Below, piece by piece: positions 58,396 to 64,000 of a stretch of DNA of 64,000 nt. Below the pieces are notes generated by a model, which was not told where the DNA came from, did not search any database, and saw only the letters and a list, made by a program, of their open reading frames with translations. Source of the DNA: Salinithrix halophila (lineage in GTDB: Bacteria > Bacillota > Bacilli > Thermoactinomycetales > DSM-45169); the NCBI RefSeq assembly GCF_042650125.1, contig NZ_JBHSAP010000015.1:1-64000 (forward strand). Direction: 5' to 3'. The position numbers were made by a program, and so were the translations under genes. Each line of letters opens with the position of its first letter. The first letter of the stretch is position 1.

Positions 58396-59013
58396 GTGTT
58401 TGTTGTACTGGTGAAACGATTGATCAGAGTCGTTCTTCGCTTTTACCACCATAGGGAGATAACGGGATTAAACCGTATCCCGAAAACGGGCCCTTTTTTG
58501 CTGGTGGGTAATCATGTCAGTATTCTTGATCCCTTTTATATCGGATCGGTCATTCCGCGGGATATCCGTTACATGGCGAAGGAGGAATCCTTTTCCCATC
58601 CGTTGCTCCGCCGCTTCCTGCGCGGGGTTGGAGCTTTCCCGGTCAATCGTGAGAAACCTTCTATCCGTTCCATCAAAATTGCCTTGGGCCACCTGGATAA
58701 AGGAAAAGTGATCGGCATATTTCCAGGAGGGACCCGCCGGGAGAAGATGGCGATGGAGGAAGTGAAACAGGGCGCTGCCTATCTTTCCCTGAAAACGGGT
58801 GCTCCGGTTTTACCGGTTTATATCGATGGGACGGCAGAAGCCCTTCCTCCCGGCACGAGATGGCCCCGTCCCTCTCGGGTTCGGATACGGATCGGGGAGT
58901 TGATCACGCCAGAAGGAAAGGGCAAAGAAAGGCAGAAACAACTCAGTATGAAGATCCTCGACACCCTGAGTAAGCTGTCACATAGTGGTTCGTGCGGGGA
59001 ACGGATCGGTTGA
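58396..59013 (+). CDS. plsC: 1-acyl-sn-glycerol-3-phosphate acyltransferase (PlsC-like)
   Basis: 205 aa. Acyltransferase block I NHVSILDP (HX4D), block II GAFPVNRE, block III FPGGTRR (Gly for the usual Glu in FPEGTRS) and block IV VLPVYIDG. It would esterify lysophosphatidic acid at the membrane. GTG start with GGGAGGTG 7 nt before. The exact acyl acceptor is inferred from family. Confidence 0.9.
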   Translation: MFVVLVKRLIRVVLRFYHHREITGLNRIPKTGPFLLVGNHVSILDPFYIGSVIPRDIRYMAKEESFSHPLLRRFLRGVGAFPVNREKPSIRSIKIALGHLDKGKVIGIFPGGTRREKMAMEEVKQGAAYLSLKTGAPVLPVYIDGTAEALPPGTRWPRPSRVRIRIGELITPEGKGKERQKQLSMKILDTLSKLSHSGSCGERIG

Positions 59014-59068
59014 AATCCCCATTTCAACTTTCTATAATGGGAAGGTACAGCGAGGCAGGTGAATGCTC

Positions 59069-59278
59069 ATGGACCGGAAACCCTTTCAACTGGGGGATAT
59101 CGTCGAGATGAAAAAGGCTCATCCATGCGGTACCAACGCCTGGAAGGTGATCCGCATGGGAATGGATATTCGGATGAAATGTACGGGATGCGGCCACAGT
59201 GTCCTGTTGCCACGATCCCGGTTTGAAAAGCGGATGAAGAAAGTGCTGGTGCAAGCGGATCCTTCCGCTACGGAATAA
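59069..59278 (+). CDS. yyzM: DUF951 family protein
   Basis: About 69 aa. Typical DUF951: FQLGDIVEMKKAHPCGTNAW, then KCTGCGHSVLLPRSRFEKR. A CxxC pair suggests metal or RNA binding; the fold resembles a small OB/SH3 barrel. It precedes ychF in Bacillus. AGGTG lies 7 nt before ATG 59069. Confidence 0.92.
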   Translation: MDRKPFQLGDIVEMKKAHPCGTNAWKVIRMGMDIRMKCTGCGHSVLLPRSRFEKRMKKVLVQADPSATE

Positions 59279-59304
59279 GGCACCGTGGCTGGCACGAGCG
59301 TTGA

Positions 59305-59332
59305 GCACCGCCTGACGGTGCTTTTATTTTTG
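59305..59332 (+). terminator. Terminator after the DUF951 gene
   Basis: GCACCG / CGGTGC stem with TTTTATTTTT. Confidence 0.85.
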
Positions 59333-59350
59333 TCTGAAGCAAGCAGTTCA

Positions 59351-59379
59351 GTGACAACACGCATGGGTTCCATTATAAT
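59351..59379 (+). promoter_or_regulatory. Promoter of ychF
   Basis: -35 GTGACA (59351-59356), 17-nt spacer, -10 TATAAT (59374-59379). Confidence 0.7.
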
Positions 59380-59441
59380 GGGTGGGCATTTTTTCCTATG
59401 GGAATTCCGTGGCACCATCACTTGAAGAGGAGATGAATGTT

Positions 59442-60545
59442 ATGGCACTTACGACCGGTATCGTCGGCTTGCCCAACGTCGGTAAGTCGACTCTGTTTAA
59501 TGCGATCACTCGGGCTGGAGCTGAATCGGCCAACTATCCTTTCTGTACGATCGACCCCAACGTCGGGGTCGTGGATGTCCAGGATCAGCGGTTGGACGAG
59601 CTAGCGGAGATGGTGAATCCTCAACGAGTCATACCCACCTCCTTTCAATTTACCGATATCGCTGGTCTCGTGAAAGGAGCTAGCAAGGGAGAAGGGTTGG
59701 GCAACCAATTTCTGGCCCATATCCGGGAAGTGGACGCGATCATCCATGTCGTTCGCTGCTTTGAAGATGAGAACATCACCCATGTCTCCGGGCAGGTGGA
59801 TCCTCTGAGCGACATGGAGACGATCAATCTAGAATTGGTACTGGCGGACTTGGAGACGGTAGAGCGCCGCTTGGAGCGGATTACCCGCCAAAAGAAAAGC
59901 GGAGACGCTCAGGCGATAAAGGAGCATACCCTTCTCAGCCGCTTGCAGGAAGTCCTGGCTGAAGGGAGGCCAGCCCGTTCTTTAGACTTGGACGAAGATG
60001 AACGGAGGATGATCGATCGCTCTCTCAATCTGCTTACCTTAAAAAAGATGCTGTATGCTGCCAATGTCTCCGAGGATGACGTCGCTGATACGGATGATAA
60101 CCCTCATGTGAAAGCACTGAAACGGCAAGCAGCAAGTGAGGGAGCCGAGGTCGTAACGATCAGCGCCCAGTTGGAGGCTGAGATCGTTGAGTTGGAAGGA
60201 GAAGAGCGGCAACAATTTTTGGAAGACCTTGGCTTGTCATCTTCGGGGCTTGACCGTTTAGTTGAGGCTGCCTACCGTCTGTTGGGTTTGATTACCTACT
60301 TTACAGCCGGGGAAAAGGAAGTGCGTGCCTGGACGATTCGGGAAGGAACCCGTGCCCCCCAGGCGGCCGGCGTAATCCACTCCGATTTCGAGCGGGGATT
60401 CATTCGGGCAGAAGTTGTCGGCTACAACGATCTGATGGAGGCGGGATCCATGGCTGTAGCCCGGGAGAAAGGACTTCTTCGTTCCGAAGGAAAAGACTAT
60501 GTGGTCAAGGATGGGGACGTCGTTCACTTCCGGTTTAACGTTTAA
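59442..60545 (+). CDS. ychF: Redox-regulated ATPase YchF
   Basis: 367 aa OBG-family ATPase. G1 GLPNVGKSTLF, NYPFCTIDPNVG, G3 DIAGLVKGASKGEGLGN; G4 is of the NxxE type giving ATP preference; C-terminal TGS domain (LITYFTAGEKEVRAWTIREG). It binds ribosomes. SD GAGGAG 9 nt before ATG 59442. Confidence 0.97.
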   Translation: MALTTGIVGLPNVGKSTLFNAITRAGAESANYPFCTIDPNVGVVDVQDQRLDELAEMVNPQRVIPTSFQFTDIAGLVKGASKGEGLGNQFLAHIREVDAIIHVVRCFEDENITHVSGQVDPLSDMETINLELVLADLETVERRLERITRQKKSGDAQAIKEHTLLSRLQEVLAEGRPARSLDLDEDERRMIDRSLNLLTLKKMLYAANVSEDDVADTDDNPHVKALKRQAASEGAEVVTISAQLEAEIVELEGEERQQFLEDLGLSSSGLDRLVEAAYRLLGLITYFTAGEKEVRAWTIREGTRAPQAAGVIHSDFERGFIRAEVVGYNDLMEAGSMAVAREKGLLRSEGKDYVVKDGDVVHFRFNV

Positions 60546-60563
60546 AACGCGGAGCGACAAATC

Positions 60564-60708
60564 TTGTCAACGGGCAGCAATTCTGATAGAATATATTATC
60601 GTGGATATAGCCGCTTTGAGGCTCTGCAACTTTTGCGGATTGCCTCGGAATATTCACTCCTTGCCCCTTTGTTCAGGGGCCGCTTAGTCCAAAAGGAGGT
60701 GGAAATGA
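60564..60708 (+). promoter_or_regulatory. Promoter and structured leader of rpsF-ssb-rpsR
   Basis: -35 TTGTCA (60564-60569), 17-nt spacer, -10 TAGAAT (60587-60592). The leader contains GAGGC ... GCCTC with an inner CTGCAA / TTGCGG pairing and a CCG step, in the position of the Firmicute rpsF leader that binds S6:S18; and a second small stem CCCCTTTG / CAGGGG. The S6:S18 assignment is tentative. Confidence 0.5.
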
Positions 60709-61002
60709 ATGCACAAGTATGAGCTGATGTACATCACGCGCCCTGATCTGGACGACGAGAATTTGAACGCCGTTCGTGAAAAGATCCAGGGGACAGTCAC
60801 GCAGAATAACGGTGAGATCGTGGAACAGGAGCACTTCGGCAAACGCCGTCTCGCTTACCTGATCGACGACGTCCGTGAAGGCGTGTACACCGTCGTCACG
60901 TTTTCCGGTAGCAACGATACGGTAAACGAGCTGGATCGCCAGATCAAGCTGAATGACAATGTGGTTCGTCACATGGTCATCAACGTTGACGATAAAAAAT
61001 AA
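60709..61002 (+). CDS. rpsF: 30S ribosomal protein S6
   Basis: 97 aa. HKYELMYITRPDLDDENLNA, HFGKRRLAYLIDDVREGVY and NDNVVRHMVINVD. First gene of rpsF-ssb-rpsR. SD AAAGGAGGTG. Confidence 0.98.
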   Translation: MHKYELMYITRPDLDDENLNAVREKIQGTVTQNNGEIVEQEHFGKRRLAYLIDDVREGVYTVVTFSGSNDTVNELDRQIKLNDNVVRHMVINVDDKK

Positions 61003-61034
61003 GGGCATGGAAGGTCTGATCCGTCTAAGGGAAA

Positions 61035-61228
61035 GGATCACTGATTAGAGGGCTCTTGCCCCAAAGGAGGGGTTGCCCTCTTCCAGGACCACTGATTTAG
61101 AGGGCTCCCGCCCCAAAGGAAAGGTTGCCCTCTTCCAGGACCACTGATTAGAGGGCTCTCGCCCAAAGGAGGGGTTGCCCTCTTCCAGGACTACTGATTT
61201 GGGCTTTCGCCCAAAGGAGGGGTTGCCC
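61035..61228 (+). repeat. Tandem array of SD-containing hairpin units before ssb
   Basis: Four units: 61035-61085, 61086-61137, 61138-61187 and the shorter 61188-61228, the last ending at the ssb ATG. Each has CTGATT, a GGGC-GCCC mini-stem, an AAAGGAGGGG (AAAGGAAAGG in unit 2) SD-like core and GGTTGCCC. In units 1-3 AGAGGGC can also pair with GCCCTCT around the SD. Units are about 85-95% alike. Confidence 0.9.
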
Positions 61229-61693
61229 ATGTTGAATCGGGTCGTATTGATCGGCCGTCTGACGAGGGATCCGGAACTTAGGTATACGCCCGGCGGGGTG
61301 GCTGTGACTAGTTTCAACCTCGCGGTCAACCGCCGTTTTACCAATCAGCAGGGAGAAAAGGAAGCGGATTTCATTGATATCGTCGCCTGGCGCCAGCTGG
61401 CGGAGACGGTGGCCAACTATATGAAGAAGGGGCGGTTGGTGGCTGTCGAAGGACGCCTTCAGATCCGCAGCTTCGAAAACCAGGAAGGTCGCCGCATCAA
61501 GGTGGCAGAAGTGGTCGCCGAAAACGTTCAGTTTTTGGAGTCACGGTCACAGGCCGCTTCCGGATCTGGGGCCGATTACAGCCAGAGTCAAGGCAAAAAC
61601 GATGGCTTTAACGCTGGTCGCAGTCCCTCCACCGATCCTTTCGCGGATGACGGAAAGCCGATCGACATCTCCGATGACGACCTGCCCTTTTGA
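61229..61693 (+). CDS. ssb: Single-stranded DNA-binding protein
   Basis: 154 aa. OB fold (LNRVVLIGRLTRDPELRYTP, then VAVEGRLQIRSFEN), a Gly/Ser/Gln linker and the acidic tip DISDDDLPF that recruits repair proteins. ATG 61229 after AAAGGAGGGG; translation start lies in the last unit of the tandem array. Confidence 0.98.
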   Translation: MLNRVVLIGRLTRDPELRYTPGGVAVTSFNLAVNRRFTNQQGEKEADFIDIVAWRQLAETVANYMKKGRLVAVEGRLQIRSFENQEGRRIKVAEVVAENVQFLESRSQAASGSGADYSQSQGKNDGFNAGRSPSTDPFADDGKPIDISDDDLPF

Positions 61694-61731
61694 TACGGAT
61701 GAACATTTCAGGTCGAGAGGAGGGATTTCGG

Positions 61732-61959
61732 ATGGCACGCCGCCGTGGAAATAAGCGCCGTAAAGTGTGTTTCTTTACGGTGAACAAGATTCAGTACATC
61801 GATTATAAAGACGTGGATTTGCTGCGCAAATTCATCAGCGAACGGGGTAAAATTTTGCCCCGCCGCGTGACCGGTACTTCTTCCAAGTATCAGCGGCAGT
61901 TGACCCGGGCGATTAAACGGGCCCGGCAAATGGCTTTGTTGCCGTACACCACGGACTGA
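61732..61959 (+). CDS. rpsR: 30S ribosomal protein S18
   Basis: 75 aa. ARRRGNKRRKVCFFTVNKIQ, DYKDVDLLRKFISERGKILP, RRVTGTSSKYQRQLTRAIKR. ATG 61732 with GAGGAGGG. One Cys remains of the zinc motif found in C+ paralogues, so this is the zinc-free form. Confidence 0.97.
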   Translation: MARRRGNKRRKVCFFTVNKIQYIDYKDVDLLRKFISERGKILPRRVTGTSSKYQRQLTRAIKRARQMALLPYTTD

Positions 61960-61970
61960 AGACAGGATAA

Positions 61971-62002
61971 GAAGGGGCGTGTAGGTACGCCCCTTCTTTT
62001 TT
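61971..62002 (+). terminator. Terminator of rpsF-ssb-rpsR
   Basis: 10-bp stem GAAGGGGCGT / ACGCCCCTTC followed by T6. Confidence 0.9.
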
Positions 62003-62100
62003 GCATCGGCTCATAGGGATGGGAACCCGGAAAAGGAGGAATCTGGCTTTCCCGTGTTGAACATACTTCCCCATAGCCTGATCAAAGGAGTGCGGAGCCT

Positions 62101-62412
62101 ATGAGCCGGCCGGAGCGAAATGTACACATTGCCAAAAGTGTTAAAGTGATTGAATGGTTGAAGACTGAGCTTCTGGACCAGATCGCCAATTTATATAAAG
62201 GGTTACACCAGGCCAACCAGTCATTGATTTCCGACAGCCTGGCCAGCCTGGTAATCGTGGTATACGTATTGGCCCGCCGAGTGGGAATTTCCTATCGGGA
62301 AGTAGACCAGACCGTTTCCCGGAAGTTGAGGGAACACACGAGAGAACGTCATCAACTGGAAGACTGGTATGGTGATCTTTCTCAGTTGGAAGAATATATT
62401 AGTAAGAGGTGA
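62101..62412 (+). CDS. MazG-like family protein
   Basis: 103 aa all-helical protein: IAKSVKVIEWLKTELLDQIA, SLISDSLASLVIVVYVLARR, and YREVDQTVSRKLREH. It matches the small MazG-like family found upstream of yybS in spore-formers; the EExxE metal site of true MazG is not evident, so pyrophosphatase activity is doubtful. Overlaps nothing; 7 nt before yybS. Confidence 0.8.
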   Translation: MSRPERNVHIAKSVKVIEWLKTELLDQIANLYKGLHQANQSLISDSLASLVIVVYVLARRVGISYREVDQTVSRKLREHTRERHQLEDWYGDLSQLEEYISKR

Positions 62413-62419
62413 CTGGCGT

Positions 62420-63331
62420 TTGTCCCGATTCTCCGACCTTCGAGATGGGCTGATCACGTTTGGTCTGTTTGCCCTTCTCATCTTAACGCTACTGACCCCC
62501 TTGTCACTCCTGACATGCTGGTTTCTCCCCCTACCCTTCCTCCTTCATACGGCTCGGCGGGGCGGGCGGTCTATCCTGTTCCCCATCATTGCTTGCGGGA
62601 TCTTTATCCTTCTGGCGGCTGCTCACCCTTTCTTTATCAGCTTGTATATCTTTTCCGCCGTCACAGGGGCGGTGATGGGTCTCATTTATCGAAGAACTGC
62701 ATCTACGGGGACGGATGTCGTGTTAGGAGGTCTCCTGACCTCATGGATCTGCCTCCTCCTCCTGGTAACGGTGACGGCTCTTTTTACGGATTTTTTTGGG
62801 CAGCTTCAGTCGATATGGCATGAGCAGTGGAAGGAGACACAACGGCTGGCGGAGTCGATTGGGGCTGCTGGCGACCTTCCCTCCCAAAATTCGGTGGCCC
62901 GAGTGTTGCCGGGAATGTTGATTCTGTTCCTTTTGCCTTTTCCTCTTCTCAACTTTGCGCTAGGTCGGCGAATTCTCATCCGGCAGGGATTCCCCGGGAA
63001 ATACCTGCCCCCTTTTCGGGATTGGCGACTACCGAGGCCCTTTTTTTATTTTTACTTTCTGTCCCTGTTGGGTTTTCTCTTTTTAAATAACGGGGAGACG
63101 GATTCTATAGGTCTCGTTTTCAGCAATGCAACGGCTCTTTTATATATCCTTTTCCTATTCCAGGGATGGGCCTTTACCGCTTTTTTGCTTCATCAAAACA
63201 AGCGGAGTGGGAAATGGATGATTTTGGTAGTTTCTCTTTCCTTCATTCCATTGATCACGCTTCTCCTTCATCTGGTGGGGATCCTGGATACCGGGACGAA
63301 ACTGCGGAAGCGTTTGAAGGGCAAGAGGTAA
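62420..63331 (+). CDS. yybS: YybS family membrane protein (DUF2232)
   Basis: 303 aa with about eight hydrophobic segments and a large extracytoplasmic loop (about 135-175). DUF2232 proteins sit between the rpsF/rpsR block and gdpP in Bacillales. Possibly an S component-like membrane protein; function unknown. TTG 62420 with AGAGGTG 7 nt before is preferred to ATG 62369, which overlaps the previous gene. A Noc-site-like sequence lies inside. Confidence 0.85.
   Translation: MSRFSDLRDGLITFGLFALLILTLLTPLSLLTCWFLPLPFLLHTARRGGRSILFPIIACGIFILLAAAHPFFISLYIFSAVTGAVMGLIYRRTASTGTDVVLGGLLTSWICLLLLVTVTALFTDFFGQLQSIWHEQWKETQRLAESIGAAGDLPSQNSVARVLPGMLILFLLPFPLLNFALGRRILIRQGFPGKYLPPFRDWRLPRPFFYFYFLSLLGFLFLNNGETDSIGLVFSNATALLYILFLFQGWAFTAFLLHQNKRSGKWMILVVSLSFIPLITLLLHLVGILDTGTKLRKRLKGKR
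62989..63002. promoter_or_regulatory. Noc-binding-site-like palindrome inside yybS
   Basis: ATTCCCCGGGAAAT: one base from ATTTCCCGGGAAAT. Confidence 0.5.
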
Positions 63332-63429
63332 TGGAATATCGCTATGAAATCAAATTCGGCTGGGGTAAAATAGTTACCAAAGAGCGGATAAATGGAACTC
63401 ACACGGTCCTGGGATGAGGGGATGTCATC

Positions 63430-64000
63430 ATGCCGAACTTTATCACGAAGCGCTGGCACGGCTTCCATATGGTTTTTGTCATGTGTTTCAGCCTGGTTCT
63501 CATCGCGCTTCTTGCTATCTATAATTGGCAATATGGGATCTTCGGCCTGGCCGTTTTTTTCGTTTTGGGCTATCTCCTTTACCAAGCGGAACGGGATTTT
63601 CGCCGGGATTTCGTCGATTATGTACAAACCCTCTCCCAGCGGGTCAAAGGAGCCAACCAAACCGCCGTTGATCGGATGCCAGTGGGAATCCTCTTGTACA
63701 ACCGGAAAAATCAGGTAGAATGGCATAACCTTTATGTGCGGGAAATGACGGAGCGGGATGGTCTCATCGGTCAGCCCCTTGGAGAAATCTTCCCGATCCT
63801 GATGGGAAAAGAACCGATCCCGGAACGGATGCGGATTGGAGAAAGCACCTATGAGGTGATTCACTATCCGGATGAGCGCCTCTACTTTTTCCGGGACGTT
63901 TCCAGGTTGGAAGAACTGAAGAGCCGCTACGATAAGGAACGGAGTGTCATCGGATTCCTCCATATGGACAATTTTGAAGAAGCGGGAGCCGGCCTCGGAG
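63430..64000 (+). CDS. gdpP: Cyclic-di-AMP phosphodiesterase GdpP, N-terminal part (runs off the window)
   Basis: 190 codons are present. Two membrane helices (FVMCFSLVLIALLAIYNWQY, then GIFGLAVFFVLGYLLYQ), a PAS-like domain (DRMPVGILLYNRKNQVEWHN) and the start of the degenerate GGDEF domain (VIGFLHMDNFEEAGAGLG). The DHH/DHHA1 domain that hydrolyses c-di-AMP lies beyond 64000. GAGGGG lies 7 nt before ATG 63430. Order yybS-gdpP as in B. subtilis (yybS-yybT). Confidence 0.93.
   Translation, partial: MPNFITKRWHGFHMVFVMCFSLVLIALLAIYNWQYGIFGLAVFFVLGYLLYQAERDFRRDFVDYVQTLSQRVKGANQTAVDRMPVGILLYNRKNQVEWHNLYVREMTERDGLIGQPLGEIFPILMGKEPIPERMRIGESTYEVIHYPDERLYFFRDVSRLEELKSRYDKERSVIGFLHMDNFEEAGAGLG

Overview
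This window is the replication-origin region of a spore-forming Bacillota chromosome. It is most like Bacillales, and probably Thermoactinomycetaceae or a close relative. That placement is inferred from gene order, the Shine-Dalgarno (SD)-rich, moderately GC-rich core, and Bacillus-like proteins (Noc, Spo0J, YidC/SpoIIIJ, YyaC, BofA, YaaC, RemB); no search was run. oriC lies at about 38.8-40.7 kb, around dnaA. Nearly all core genes left of it are on the minus strand and those right of it on the plus strand, so transcription runs with the replication forks.

Left arm, from oriC outward: dnaA, dnaN, yaaA, recF, remB, gyrB, gyrA; yaaC (plus strand); guaB, dacA, pdxS, pdxT; serS behind a serine T-box; tRNA-Ser(UGA); an accessory zone; tadA, tRNA-Ser(CGA), SRP RNA, a PAS histidine kinase, dnaX, ebfC, recR, a CPBP protease, bofA, and the 5' end of a 16S rRNA gene with two promoters. 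This is the classic Bacillus order with an accessory block inserted between the two tRNA-Ser genes.

The accessory zone (7.3-23.3 kb) holds a zinc-uptake operon (znuC-znuB-zur-tadA) with a good Zur box over its promoter. It also has a YhgE/Pip gene with a divergent-style TetR operator, a 48-codon gene with a LexA/SOS box on its promoter, an asparagine synthetase, and an AT-rich L-amino-acid-oxidase-like gene. The most striking part is a 5.4 kb AT-rich island bounded by a 56-bp direct repeat made from the 3' end of tRNA-Ser(UGA). It encodes a complete SDP-like cannibalism-toxin set (SdpC-like toxin, DUF1648 immunity candidate, SdpA, SdpB). Divergently from it lies an HTH-TPR regulator of RRNPP type, followed by an overlapping 43-codon Phr-like secreted propeptide. 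This looks like a self-contained quorum-controlled toxin system.

Right arm: rpmH, rnpA, yidD, yidC, jag, mnmE, mnmG, rsmG; then two minus-strand genes that break the polarity: a ParM/StbA-like actin and a long, low-complexity protein whose N-terminus is a degenerate copy of the MnmG dinucleotide-binding fold. They sit immediately before noc, parA(soj), parB(spo0J) with two parS sites, and I flag them as a candidate undescribed origin-proximal cytoskeletal pair. Next come a cysteine-desulfurase-like enzyme, a DUF4446 protein, yyaC, a YkvI transporter, plsC, a DUF951 gene, ychF, rpsF-ssb-rpsR (with a tandem array of SD-containing hairpins before ssb), a MazG-like gene, yybS, and the start of gdpP.

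Two intergenic repeat families occur. R1 (about 100-200 bp, three copies) lies at 23.4, 51.0 and 55.5 kb; R2 (short, weaker) at 51.4 and 56.5 kb. Perfect DnaA boxes also occur outside oriC, before asnB, before yaaC and at the tRNA-Ser(UGA) promoter.
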